This document shows positions 19,035-27,420 of a stretch of DNA of 64,000 nucleotides, in pieces. The number at the start of each line of letters is the position of its first letter. Positions within the stretch are counted from its first letter, which is position 1. Origin of the DNA: Bradyrhizobium arachidis (GTDB lineage Bacteria > Pseudomonadota > Alphaproteobacteria > Rhizobiales > Xanthobacteraceae); contig NZ_CP077970.1 in assembly GCF_024758505.1 (NCBI RefSeq), positions 7,936,001 to 8,000,000 on the forward strand, read 5' to 3'. The position numbers and the translations under genes were made by a program. Below the pieces are notes generated by a model. The model worked only from the letters and a program-made list of their open reading frames with translations, was not told where the DNA came from and made no database searches.

Positions 19035-20846
19035 ATGCCCGTCCGTCAGCTACCTGAGCAAGTCGTCAACCGCATCGCCGCCGGCGAGGTGGTCGAGCGC
19101 CCGGCGAGCGTGGTCAAGGAGCTCGTCGAGAACGCGATCGATGCCGGCGCGAGCCGGATCGACGTCTTCACCGACGGCGGCGGCCGGCGGCGAATCGGCA
19201 TCACCGACGACGGCAGCGGCATGACGGCGAAAGACCTGGCGCTTGCGGTCGAACGCCATGCCACCTCCAAACTCGACGACGAGGATCTCCTGCAAATCCG
19301 CACGCTGGGGTTCCGCGGCGAGGCGCTGCCCTCGATCGGATCGGTGGCGCGGCTTGCCATCACCACGCGTCATGCAAGCGAGCCGCATGCCTGGGCGCTC
19401 ACGGTCGAAGGCGGCCAGAAATCCGAGATCATGCCGGCGGCGCTTGCCCACGGTACGCGCGTCGAGGTCAACGATCTCTTCTACGCGACGCCCGCACGGC
19501 TGAAGTTTTTGAAGACCGATCGCACCGAAGCCGAGGCGATCCGCGAAGTGGTGCGGCGGCTCGCGATGGCGCGGCCCGACATCGCCTTCACGCTCGCGGG
19601 CGAGGAGCGCGCGCCGGTCACCTGGGCCGCGGCATTGCCGGGCGCGGCCGGACGGCTGACGCGGCTCGGCGACATCCTCGGCGCCGAGTTTCGCAGCCAC
19701 GCCATCGAGGTGCATTCCGAGCGCGACGGCGTCGTGGTCGCCGGCTATGCCGCAGCCCCCGCGCTGACCAAGGCGAACGCGCTCGGCCAGTATCTGTTCG
19801 TCAACGGCCGCCCCGTGCGCGACAAGCTGATTTTGGGAGCGGTGCGAGCGGCCTATTCCGACTATCTGCCGCGCGACCGTCATCCGGTGCTGGCACTGTT
19901 CGTCACGCTCGATCCGCGCGAAGTCGACGCCAATGTGCATCCGGCGAAAACCGAGGTGCGCTTCCGCAACGCCGGCCTGGTGCGCGCTTTGATCGTGCAC
20001 GGGCTGAAGGAGGCGCTGGCGCGCGAGGGACGCCGCACGGCGGCCAACAGCGGCAGCGCTGCGATCTCGTCGTTCCGGCCGGCCTTCACGCCGCGCCCCG
20101 GCAATTGGGACTGGCGCAGCTCGCCGGCATTTCCGTCGGCACCGCTGCCGGAATTCGACGGCGCGGCGGCGCCTGACTTCGCGGAGCGGGCGCAGGCGAC
20201 GTTCGACGTCGGCGCGCCGACCGCGGATGTGCGCTTCGAGGCGCAGCCGGTCGGCGACCTCGTCGATCGTCCGCTCGGTGCGGCACGCACGCAGATCCAC
20301 GAGACCTATATCGTGTCACAGACCCGCGACGGTCTGATCATCGTCGACCAGCACGCCGCGCATGAGCGCATCGTCTACGAGCGGCTGAAGGCCTCGCTCG
20401 CCAGGAACGGCGTGCAGCGGCAGATCTTGCTGATCCCCGAGATCGTCGAGATGGACGAAGCGACCGTCGAGCGGCTGCTGGCGCGAAGCGACGAACTCGC
20501 CTCCTTCGGACTTGCGATCGAATCCTTTGGCCCCGGCGCGGTCGCGGTGCGCGAAACACCGTCGCTGCTCGGCAAGACCAACGCCGGCGGCTTGCTCCGC
20601 GATCTCGCCGAACACATGGCCGAATGGGACGAGGCGCTGCCGCTGGAGCGTCGCCTGATGCATGTCGCCGCCACCATGGCCTGCCACGGCTCGGTGCGCG
20701 CCGGCCGCCGGCTCAAGCCGGAGGAGATGAACGCGCTGCTCCGCGAGATGGAGGAGACGCCGAATTCCGGCCAGTGCAACCACGGCCGGCCGACCTATGT
20801 CGAGCTGAAGCTGGCGGATGTCGAGAAGCTGTTCGGGCGGCGTTAG
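19035..20846 (+). CDS. mutL: DNA mismatch repair protein MutL (endonuclease type)
   Basis: A 603-residue MutL. The GHKL ATPase motifs are visible: ELVENAIDAG (motif I), DDGSGM, TLGFRGEALPSI and the ATP-lid region ending THGTRVEV-like. The C-terminal dimerisation domain carries the metal-binding endonuclease motif DQHAAHERIVYE at residues 438-449, plus ACHGSVRAGR and CNHGRPT, so this MutL nicks DNA itself, as expected in bacteria lacking MutH. I use the ATG at 19035, since the conserved PVRQLPEQVVNRIAAGEVVE begins there; the frame is open about 260 bases further upstream. The IS110 element lies downstream. Confidence 0.96.
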   Translation: MPVRQLPEQVVNRIAAGEVVERPASVVKELVENAIDAGASRIDVFTDGGGRRRIGITDDGSGMTAKDLALAVERHATSKLDDEDLLQIRTLGFRGEALPSIGSVARLAITTRHASEPHAWALTVEGGQKSEIMPAALAHGTRVEVNDLFYATPARLKFLKTDRTEAEAIREVVRRLAMARPDIAFTLAGEERAPVTWAAALPGAAGRLTRLGDILGAEFRSHAIEVHSERDGVVVAGYAAAPALTKANALGQYLFVNGRPVRDKLILGAVRAAYSDYLPRDRHPVLALFVTLDPREVDANVHPAKTEVRFRNAGLVRALIVHGLKEALAREGRRTAANSGSAAISSFRPAFTPRPGNWDWRSSPAFPSAPLPEFDGAAAPDFAERAQATFDVGAPTADVRFEAQPVGDLVDRPLGAARTQIHETYIVSQTRDGLIIVDQHAAHERIVYERLKASLARNGVQRQILLIPEIVEMDEATVERLLARSDELASFGLAIESFGPGAVAVRETPSLLGKTNAGGLLRDLAEHMAEWDEALPLERRLMHVAATMACHGSVRAGRRLKPEEMNALLREMEETPNSGQCNHGRPTYVELKLADVEKLFGRR

Positions 20847-20929
20847 GTCTCGGTGTCGTAGCAACCATTAAATGGCGGCTGTGCTTTACGCCGTTTAGTC
20901 GTCGGCGTCTTCATGATGACGCCGTGCTC

Positions 20930-21002
20930 GCGTCCGTCAAGGCGTGGCCTGGCGGCAGATCGCGTGAAGTTGGGGCAAACGACGGCCATCCTTGACGGAC
21001 GC
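20930..21002. repeat. 13-base inverted repeat near the IS110 element
   Basis: GCGTCCGTCAAGG at 20930-20942 is exactly mirrored by CCTTGACGGACGC at 20990-21002, with 47 bases between. It lies between mutL and the IS110 transposase and could be part of the element's right-end flank, a hairpin terminator for mutL or an unrelated repeat. Neither arm is seen elsewhere in the window. Confidence 0.6.
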
Positions 21003-21059
21003 TGCGCGCGACGTCGTGAGGGGCCGTAGGTCGGGACGAAGAAACGCGTCCCGGTCGAA

Positions 21060-22028
21060 CTAAGAAACAGAGAATGATCCCGCCGGCGGTTCGCCGCACC
21101 ATGGCGTGCCGCGAGCTACCACCGTGTTGGCGAAGATGAGCATCTTCCTGGCGCAGGCAACGAGCGCGCGCTTGTGTTCCTTTCCGGCTGCGGTCAGCCT
21201 CCGGTAGAGCTGGATGAGCTGCGGATTCCATCGAAACGATGCAGCCAGTGAAGCGGTATAAAGAGCGCGACGCAGCCGCTTTCGTCCGCCCTCGATATGC
21301 CGAACACCGACCTGGTCGCCGCTGTCGTCGTCATAGGGCGCAAGGCCGGCGAGAGCGACAGCTTGCTCCCGCGTGATCCGGCCGATCTCAGGCAGACGCA
21401 CCAGGATGGCAACGGCGGTCGGCAGCCCGATGCCGGCGACGCTGTTGATCAGCGCGAGCCTCCTGGCAAGGTCGGGATGCTTGCAGATCGAGGCGACCAG
21501 AGCCTTGAGTGCGGCCTTCTCACGTTGCTCCAGGCGAGCGATATCCTCGTGCCAGAGCTGGTTAATCCTCACATTGCGGCAGCTCTCGATCCTGTTCTTG
21601 AGGCGCGCGATATCCTCGCCGATCTGATCGATCATGGTCAGTTGCTCGGCGAACGGCAGCAACCGAGGATCGGGAGCGGCATGGATCTTCCGCACCGCTG
21701 CGGTGCAGGCTGCGATAAGAGCGGCATCGATCTTATCGTTCTTGGCCCGCTGCAAGTGGAATTTGGCATAAGCCCGGACCTGGGCCGGCTGGAACACCAC
21801 AACCACAAACCGCTTGCGCCGCAGTTCGGCGACGACCGGCTGTTCGTAACCGCCGCTCGCCTCGATGCCAATGCGTTTGACGCGATGCTGTCGCAGCCAC
21901 GCCGACAAAGCCTCGTGACCTTCCGACGTGTTCTCCACCTGCAGCGGCTCGCGGCGGCCTTCGATCGCCACATCAAGCTTCCGTTTGCCGGTATCGATAC
22001 CGGCACAGATCGTGATATGCTTGACCAT
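21060..22028 (-). CDS. IS110-family transposase (DEDD recombinase)
   Basis: A 322-residue, apparently complete transposase. The N-terminal RuvC-like domain has the DEDD residues D12 (GIDTGK), E56 (IGIEASGGYE), D98 and D101 (KNDKIDA). The C-terminal Transposase_20 domain has the helix-hairpin-helix-like region SVAGIGLPTAVAIL and a serine at 236 in DDDSGD, at the position of the second catalytic residue described for IS621. Nothing suggests decay. A GGGAGGGATC site precedes the ATG. Such enzymes act with a bridge RNA made from the element's non-coding end. Confidence 0.93.
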   Translation of the reverse strand: MVKHITICAGIDTGKRKLDVAIEGRREPLQVENTSEGHEALSAWLRQHRVKRIGIEASGGYEQPVVAELRRKRFVVVVFQPAQVRAYAKFHLQRAKNDKIDAALIAACTAAVRKIHAAPDPRLLPFAEQLTMIDQIGEDIARLKNRIESCRNVRINQLWHEDIARLEQREKAALKALVASICKHPDLARRLALINSVAGIGLPTAVAILVRLPEIGRITREQAVALAGLAPYDDDSGDQVGVRHIEGGRKRLRRALYTASLAASFRWNPQLIQLYRRLTAAGKEHKRALVACARKMLIFANTVVARGTPWCGEPPAGSFSVS

Positions 22029-22238
22029 CTTCGTCGATCCCTCCCTTGTTATGCGAACCTAAAGTTCGTTCAACCATTCGGGTCCCGATGAAGTGCCGGT
22101 CGCGATCTCGCTACGTCAGACAGCCCTCAAGGCTTCGATGGGTACCGATCCGATCGAACGGCGGCCCAGCTCGGGCGGCCACCCGGGCTGGGCCATTCCT
22201 CACGGAACGGCTCAATATAAGCGATCGGGCTAATACAA
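22029..22238 (-). ncRNA. Candidate IS110 bridge-RNA region
   Basis: The non-coding stretch on the upstream side of the transposase is where IS110-group elements encode their bridge RNA. On the minus strand it contains a strong hairpin at 22163-22194 (8-base stem GGCCCAGC/GCTGGGCC with an inner CGGG/CCCG pair) and other short complementary segments such as GATCGGATCGG/CCGATCG. Size (about 200 bases) fits the 177-nt RNA known for IS621. The RNA limits and the target- and donor-binding loops cannot be set by eye. The role is inferred from family knowledge. Confidence 0.5.
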
Positions 22239-22350
22239 GGGTGGGTTAGCCGAAGGCGTAACCCACCGCTTCTGTCTCTGCGGAGAGTAAAGAGGTGGGT
22301 TACGCCGCGCGGACTGCGCTTCGCGCAGCCGCGGGGCTAACCCACCCTAC
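22239..22350. repeat. Intergenic palindromic repeat, GGGTGGGTTAGC type
   Basis: GGGTGGGTTAGC at 22239-22250 is mirrored by GCTAACCCACCC at 22336-22347, with internal GGCGTAACCCACC and GGTGGGTTACGCC arms and a CTGCGC/GCGCAG hairpin. It abuts the IS110 element on one side. Its right edge (CCCTACG) supplies the TAG stop codon of rsmD (complement of 22347-22349). Confidence 0.8.
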
Positions 22351-22901
22351 GAAAGCTTCAAGAACACAAACTCCGTGTCGTCATAAGCGCGCCGCTCCAG
22401 CTCCTCGAAGCCATCAGGCGCCGCGAACTGCGCGGCCTTGGCCTCCTCGACCACGAGCAACGCGCCCGGCGTGAGCCAGCCGCCGTCGCGCAAAGAGACC
22501 AGCGCCTTCTCCGCAAAACCCTTGCCATAGGGCGGATCGAGGAACACCAGCGAGAACGGCTCGACGGGATGCGCGGGGCCGAGATCGGTGGCGTCGCGGC
22601 GGTACACCTTGGTCACGCCGCCGAGGCCGAGCGACTCGACATTGTTGCGCAAGAGAGCGCGGGCCTCCGCACCGTTGTCGACGAACAACGTGAACTTCGC
22701 GCCGCGCGACGACGCCTCGATGCCGAGCGCGCCGGTGCCGGCGAAGAGATCGAGCACGCGCGCGTCGGTGATCGGATCGTCGTAGGCATGCGCCAGGATG
22801 TTGAACACGGACTCGCGCAGGCGATCCGCCGTAGGGCGGATGTCGCGCGAGGACGGCGAGGCCAGATTGCGCCCCTTCAATCGGCCGCCGACGACGCGCA
22901 T
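22347..22901 (-). CDS. rsmD: RsmD, 16S rRNA guanine-966 N2-methyltransferase
   Basis: A 184-residue methyltransferase that modifies G966 of 16S rRNA. It begins MRVVGGRLKGRNL, then RPTADRLRESVFNIL, the SAM loop VLDLFAGTGALGIEASSRG and the catalytic LDPPYGKG, all typical of RsmD. I chose the ATG at 22901, one base after the pseudouridine synthase stop codon; a longer frame to 22979 would overlap that gene. The stop codon lies within the edge of a palindromic repeat. It is the second gene of an operon with the pseudouridine synthase. Confidence 0.93.
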   Translation of the reverse strand: MRVVGGRLKGRNLASPSSRDIRPTADRLRESVFNILAHAYDDPITDARVLDLFAGTGALGIEASSRGAKFTLFVDNGAEARALLRNNVESLGLGGVTKVYRRDATDLGPAHPVEPFSLVFLDPPYGKGFAEKALVSLRDGGWLTPGALLVVEEAKAAQFAAPDGFEELERRAYDDTEFVFLKLS

Positions 22902-22902
22902 G

Positions 22903-24957
22903 CTACTCGTCGTCCCGCGGCGTGATATCGCGCTTGCCGTGATAGCCGCGCTTGGGGCGGCGCGGCGGACCGTAGCCATTGGCCTCGAGCTCGTTGCGCT
23001 CGCGCGCCTCGTCGCTGCCGGTGCGCTGCACCAGCACGCGGCGACCCTTGCGATCGGCGATCACGGCGCGCTTGGACTTACTCTCGCGCGGTGCGTCGGC
23101 ATCGCTTGATTTCGAGGGGACGTCGAACTGCGCGCCCGACTTCTCGATCACCTTGTCGCCGAGCTGATCGCGCAGCACGCGCGACTTGATCTCCTCGACC
23201 TGGCCTTCCGGCACCTCGCCGAGCTGGAACGGGCCGTAGGACACGCGGATCAGCCGGTTCACCTCGAGCCCGAGATGGGCGCAGACGTTGCGCACCTCGC
23301 GGTTCTTGCCTTCGCGGATCGCGAACACCAGCCAGACGTTGGCGCCCTGGTCGCGCTCCAGCGTCGCCTCGATCGGACCGTACTTCACGCCCTCGACCTC
23401 GATGCCGTTCTTCAGCTCGTCGAGCTGCGCCTGCGTGACGTCGCCATGGGCGCGGACGCGGTAGCGGCGCAGCCAGCCGGTGTCGGGCAGTTCGAGCGTA
23501 CGCGCCAGGCCGCCGTCGTTGGTGAGCAGCAACAGGCCTTCGGTGTTGAAGTCGAGCCGGCCGACCGAGATCAGCCGCGGCAGGCCTTCGGGCAGATTGT
23601 CGAACACGGTCGGACGCCCCTCGGGGTCGTCATGCGTCGTCATCAGGCCGCGCGGCTTGTGATAGAGGAACAGCCGCGTGCGCTCGCGCTCCGGCAACGG
23701 CTTGCCGTCAACCAGAACGACGTCGTTCTTGGTGATGTCGAGCGCCGGCGAGTTGATGACGCGGCCGTTGACGGTGACACGGCCCTCCGTGACCATCGCC
23801 TCGGCATCGCGCCGCGAGGCCAGGCCTGCACGCGCCAGCACCTTTGCGATACGCTCGCCCGCTTTCTTCGGCTTCGGCGTTTCGTCGCGGCGGGGCCGTC
23901 CGTCGAAATCGCGGTCGCGCTCGCGATAGGCGCCGCGGCCGCCAAAGGCCGGGCGCTTCTCGAAGATCCTGCTGTCGTCCTCATTGTCGCGGCGCGGACG
24001 ATCGGCGAAGCGGCCTTCGCTGCGCGGATGCTCGTGCCAGTCGCTGCGGCCTTCGGAGCGCCGCGGCCGATCGAATTTTTGACGGTCACCGCCGCGCCCG
24101 CCACGTTCACCATCATTGTCGCGACGCGGCCGGTCGAATTTGGGCCGATCGCGGAACGGACGATCGCCGGATGCGCGATCGTCGCGCGAGCGAGAAAAGC
24201 GCGGACGGTCCTCGCCGCCGCGATCATCGCGGGGCCGCGCGTCGCGCCGTTGCCAGGGCTTCTCGTCGCCGCGGTCCCTGCCCTCGAACTCACGCCTCGG
24301 CTTGCGATCGCCAAAGTCGCGGCGCGGACCGCGATCGTCGCGATCGCGCGAGAATTTGCGGTCGTCGCCGAACTTCCGGTCGGAGCGTTCACCGCGCGGC
24401 GTATAGGGCCGCTTCTCGCCATCCCGCGAGGGCCGCTTGTCGCCGAACTTCTTGTCGCCGAAGCGGCTGGCGGGACGCGACTCGTCGCGATCCCTGCGCG
24501 GCGGACGATCATCACGTCCATAGGACGGGCGATCGCCGCGCGGCTTGAAGGAGCGCTTCTCGCCGTCACGTGACGAACGATCGGCAAAGGACCGCTCCGC
24601 ACGCGGCCTGTCGTCGCGATTGAAATTCGGACGGTCGCCGCGCGGCTTGAACGGCCGGTCGCCGCGATCCTCGCGCGGGCGGTCGTCCCGCTTGAACCGC
24701 GGCCGGTCGCCAGCGTCGCGCTTGCGATCGCTGAAGTCGCGGCGCGGCGCGTCGCCGTCCTCGCGGCGGCGGAACGGACGGCTGTCGCGGTCGCCGCGCG
24801 GCGAGCGCGCGTCACCCTCACCCTTGCCCACAAAGCCGCGCTTGGCGAATTTCTTCTCCGGGCCACGCGCTTTGCCAGACCGTCCCTTGGATGCCCCCTT
24901 GGGCGGGCCGCGCCGGCCGCGCGAGGAATCGTTGTCTTTGTCGTTGTCGCGGGGCAT
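22903..24957 (-). CDS. rluB: RsuA/RluB-family 23S rRNA pseudouridine synthase with long disordered tail
   Basis: A 684-residue protein whose C-terminal half is a normal RluB-type enzyme: S4 RNA-binding domain from about residue 366 (GERIAKVLARAGLASRRDAE), then the catalytic domain with VGRLDFNTEGLLLLTND, the nucleophile being D469, and the late REGKNREVRNV motif. The first ~365 residues are almost only Arg, Asp, Gly, Lys, Pro, Phe and Ser, in loose repeats such as GDRP.F.RDDRP and DGEKR.F.PRGDRP, and must be intrinsically disordered. RluB of E. coli lacks such a tail. It may bind RNA or ribosomes, which is inference. Divergent from tadA; rsmD follows. Confidence 0.85.
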   Translation of the reverse strand: MPRDNDKDNDSSRGRRGPPKGASKGRSGKARGPEKKFAKRGFVGKGEGDARSPRGDRDSRPFRRREDGDAPRRDFSDRKRDAGDRPRFKRDDRPREDRGDRPFKPRGDRPNFNRDDRPRAERSFADRSSRDGEKRSFKPRGDRPSYGRDDRPPRRDRDESRPASRFGDKKFGDKRPSRDGEKRPYTPRGERSDRKFGDDRKFSRDRDDRGPRRDFGDRKPRREFEGRDRGDEKPWQRRDARPRDDRGGEDRPRFSRSRDDRASGDRPFRDRPKFDRPRRDNDGERGGRGGDRQKFDRPRRSEGRSDWHEHPRSEGRFADRPRRDNEDDSRIFEKRPAFGGRGAYRERDRDFDGRPRRDETPKPKKAGERIAKVLARAGLASRRDAEAMVTEGRVTVNGRVINSPALDITKNDVVLVDGKPLPERERTRLFLYHKPRGLMTTHDDPEGRPTVFDNLPEGLPRLISVGRLDFNTEGLLLLTNDGGLARTLELPDTGWLRRYRVRAHGDVTQAQLDELKNGIEVEGVKYGPIEATLERDQGANVWLVFAIREGKNREVRNVCAHLGLEVNRLIRVSYGPFQLGEVPEGQVEEIKSRVLRDQLGDKVIEKSGAQFDVPSKSSDADAPRESKSKRAVIADRKGRRVLVQRTGSDEARERNELEANGYGPPRRPKRGYHGKRDITPRDDE

Positions 24958-25077
24958 TAGAAAATCTCACTTCGGGCCGGCCAAAAGGGCATTGTGCGCG
25001 CTCGTTTCGAGCCGCATGCTCAGGCAAAACCGGTATCTACTCTTGCTGAAGGCGCAGCTACTAGCAGGTTTCTGGGG

Positions 25078-25536
25078 ATGATACGAGGCAAGACTGCCCC
25101 CTCTTTCATGGATTTGGCGCTCAAAACGGCCGAAAACGCCGGAAAATCGGGCGAAGTTCCCATCGGATGCGTGGTTGTCCGGGATTACGAGGTCATCGCC
25201 ACGGCCGCCAACCGGACCCTGACCGACCACGACCCGACCGCCCATGCCGAGGTCCTCGCGCTCCGCGAGGCCGCCAAAAAGATCGGCAGCGAGCGCCTGG
25301 TGGACTGCGACCTCTACGTGACCCTTGAGCCCTGCACCATGTGCGCGGGCGCGATCTCCTTTGCAAGGGTGCGGCGCCTCTATTACGGCGCGGCCGACCC
25401 CAAAGGCGGCGCAGTGGAATCCGGCGTGCGCTTCTTTGCCTCCCCAACCTGCCATCACGCGCCGGAGGTTTATTCCGCGGTCGGCGAGAGCGAGGCGGCA
25501 AGGCTGCTGCGGGAGTTTTTCCGGGAGCGACGGTAG
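25078..25536 (+). CDS. tadA: TadA, tRNA adenosine-34 deaminase
   Basis: A 152-residue zinc deaminase that converts the wobble adenosine of tRNA-Arg(ACG) to inosine. The zinc site is HAEVLAL (His plus the catalytic Glu) and PCTMC (two Cys). The following GAISFARVRRLYYGAADPKGGA is typical of TadA. I chose the ATG at 25078; in-frame alternatives are at 24994 and 25108, and neither has a convincing ribosome-binding site. It is divergent from the pseudouridine synthase gene, with 120 bases between for both promoters. Confidence 0.93.
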   Translation: MIRGKTAPSFMDLALKTAENAGKSGEVPIGCVVVRDYEVIATAANRTLTDHDPTAHAEVLALREAAKKIGSERLVDCDLYVTLEPCTMCAGAISFARVRRLYYGAADPKGGAVESGVRFFASPTCHHAPEVYSAVGESEAARLLREFFRERR

Positions 25537-25593
25537 GGGCGTGTCGTCAAGGGCCCCGGGGGACAGGCCGCTCTTGCGGGCGCATCGATTCGA

Positions 25594-26790
25594 TTACAGT
25601 GGCTTCGGAGTGAACTGGTTGGAGGCTTCCTCAGTTCGCAGGGAAGGCCGGGAGACGGCAACATCCTTCGGGAGCTTGTCCTGCTTCTTCGACCAGGAGA
25701 CATAACGCGCCACGGCGGTCATGATTGCGATTCCTGCCGCGCTTACGATGATCTGGATCAGCAAGGCATCCCTGCTCAGGATCAGCACGATATAGCCGAT
25801 GAAAGACAGGAAGATGCCGACGCAAAACACCGCCAGCGATTGCTGTCCGCACTTGATCGCCGGAGAAAATACCCGCGACTGCAGGCCGGGCCAGTCCTTC
25901 GGTATGAACCGGACCACGAGGTAGACGATCACGAGAAAATGCAGGAAACGATACGGCGCGAGATTGGACTTGTCGTTCGGATTGAACGCGTCGAACAGCC
26001 ATCTCGGAAACAGATCTCCGAACTCGGAGAACCGGCCGGCCATGGTCATCAAGAGAGCAAACAACAGGTAAGCGATAGCGACGTAGAGCACTACGGGCGA
26101 TCCGATGATTGCAGACCGGGGGCCCCTGATTCCGCCGAGGGCACACCATGCGCCAAACGCAAACAGAGCTTGCCAGGCGAACGGGTTAAAATACCAGACC
26201 CCCGCAGGATAAGCCGGCAGATTCCATCCGAATTGACGAGCCGCGACGTAGAGCACGAGAGACGCAATCATCGTCAGGTCCGGCTTGCGCAACATCATCC
26301 ACAAGACCGGCGGGAACAGCGCCATCAGCACGATATAGAGCGGCAACACGTCGAGGTTCAGCGGCTTGAACCTCAGCAATAAACCCTGCCACAGTAGCTG
26401 GAACGGATTTTCGATGAGACCCGCGACATTAAACTGGTGGATGATCGTGGTGCTGTCGAATCGGTCAGCAACAAATCCGATCGTGGCCAGGTAGACGACG
26501 AACAGCACGATGTGGGCCACGTAGAGCTGCCAAACCCGCTTGAACAGCCGCGTGGCACCGACGACGAAACCGTGGTTCACCATCCATTTCGCGTAGACGA
26601 ACGCAGCGGTATAGCCGGAAATGAAAACGAACAGATCAGCTCCATCGCTGAAGCCGTAATTCCTGGTCGTGATCCAGCTCACGACATTGCCCGGCATGTG
26701 GTTCAGGAAAATCATCCAGTTCGCCAGTCCGCGAAGCAGATCGAGACGGAGGTCTCGACCTTTGCCGGGAAGGGTTGCCTGAATTTCCAT
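25594..26790 (-). CDS. opgC: OpgC-family membrane acyltransferase
   Basis: A 398-residue integral membrane protein with about ten hydrophobic segments. It opens with RDLRLDLLRGLANWMIFLNHMP, in which the Arg and His positions are characteristic of the OpgC family, and continues with SDGADLFVFISGY. OpgC adds succinyl groups to osmoregulated periplasmic glucans. Bradyrhizobium makes cyclic beta-glucans, a plausible acceptor. The last ~35 residues are hydrophilic. No glucan synthase lies in the window. It converges with tadA. Confidence 0.85.
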   Translation of the reverse strand: MEIQATLPGKGRDLRLDLLRGLANWMIFLNHMPGNVVSWITTRNYGFSDGADLFVFISGYTAAFVYAKWMVNHGFVVGATRLFKRVWQLYVAHIVLFVVYLATIGFVADRFDSTTIIHQFNVAGLIENPFQLLWQGLLLRFKPLNLDVLPLYIVLMALFPPVLWMMLRKPDLTMIASLVLYVAARQFGWNLPAYPAGVWYFNPFAWQALFAFGAWCALGGIRGPRSAIIGSPVVLYVAIAYLLFALLMTMAGRFSEFGDLFPRWLFDAFNPNDKSNLAPYRFLHFLVIVYLVVRFIPKDWPGLQSRVFSPAIKCGQQSLAVFCVGIFLSFIGYIVLILSRDALLIQIIVSAAGIAIMTAVARYVSWSKKQDKLPKDVAVSRPSLRTEEASNQFTPKPL

Positions 26791-26962
26791 GGGGTCCGTT
26801 GCGTGTCTGGTCTACAGCCGCGTCGCGGCGCGTTCTGGAACGGCCAGAAGCAATCATCCGTGGAATCTCGCCGGTCGAGCCGGACGGGTGAGTTGATCTA
26901 TCTCAAACTCCCACTCTTTTTCCGGGCGTGAGTATGATCGTCACTCATCGGGAGGCAGGGAC

Positions 26963-27400
26963 ATGCGTGACTTTCGCAGTGTGATTGCGGCTGCGGTTTT
27001 GGCGCTCGCGGCGTGGATGGCGCTGGTCAATCCGTCGCAAGCGGACACTGGCACCGTGCGTGTTGTGTTCGGCACGGCGGGCCTTGTCGTGGGCATCGGT
27101 GGCGGTAAGGGCACGCTCACACTCCACGGAAAGACGTATCCATTCGTGGTCTCGGGCGCGAGTTTCGGCGCGACGCTGACGCAAACGATCAGCGAGTTGA
27201 ATGGACAAGCCAGGAACTTGCGCAGTCCCGATGATCTGGCTGGCGACTATGTTGCGATCGGAGCCGGCGGTGCCCTCGTGGGAGGGGCTGGCGTCGCTCG
27301 GTTGCGAAACGCGAAGGGCGTTGTCCTGGTGGTTCGCGGCCCCAAGTTGGGTGCGGGGCTCTCGGTCAACGTAGCTCGCGTCACCATTACCATGATGTGA
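26963..27400 (+). CDS. Exported hypothetical protein, glycine-rich
   Basis: A 145-residue protein with a signal peptide (about residues 1-27, ending SQA-DTG) and a mature part dominated by glycine and small hydrophobic residues (GTAGLVVGIGGGKGTLTLHG, then AIGAGGALVGGAGVARL). The alternating pattern suggests beta strands. It resembles the general style of small periplasmic or outer-membrane-associated families, but I do not recognise a family and give no function. GGGAGGCAGGGA ends 2-3 bases before the ATG, with its first half at good spacing. It converges with the dehalogenase gene, 20 bases apart. Confidence 0.65.
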   Translation: MRDFRSVIAAAVLALAAWMALVNPSQADTGTVRVVFGTAGLVVGIGGGKGTLTLHGKTYPFVVSGASFGATLTQTISELNGQARNLRSPDDLAGDYVAIGAGGALVGGAGVARLRNAKGVVLVVRGPKLGAGLSVNVARVTITMM

Positions 27401-27420
27401 CTGCGTCTGGGCGGCCGGGG

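Larger units (their letters stand above)
20930..22238 (-). mobile_element. IS110-family insertion sequence (ends not resolved)
   Basis: One intact transposase gene with about 210 bases of non-coding sequence on its upstream side fits the IS110 group, which carries a non-coding end ahead of the gene, lacks long terminal inverted repeats and usually makes no target duplication. I cannot define the exact ends from one copy. The limits given run from the inverted repeat on the mutL side to the edge of the GGGTGGGTTAGC palindrome on the rsmD side and are approximate. The element separates mutL from rsmD and interrupts no recognisable gene. Confidence 0.75.
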
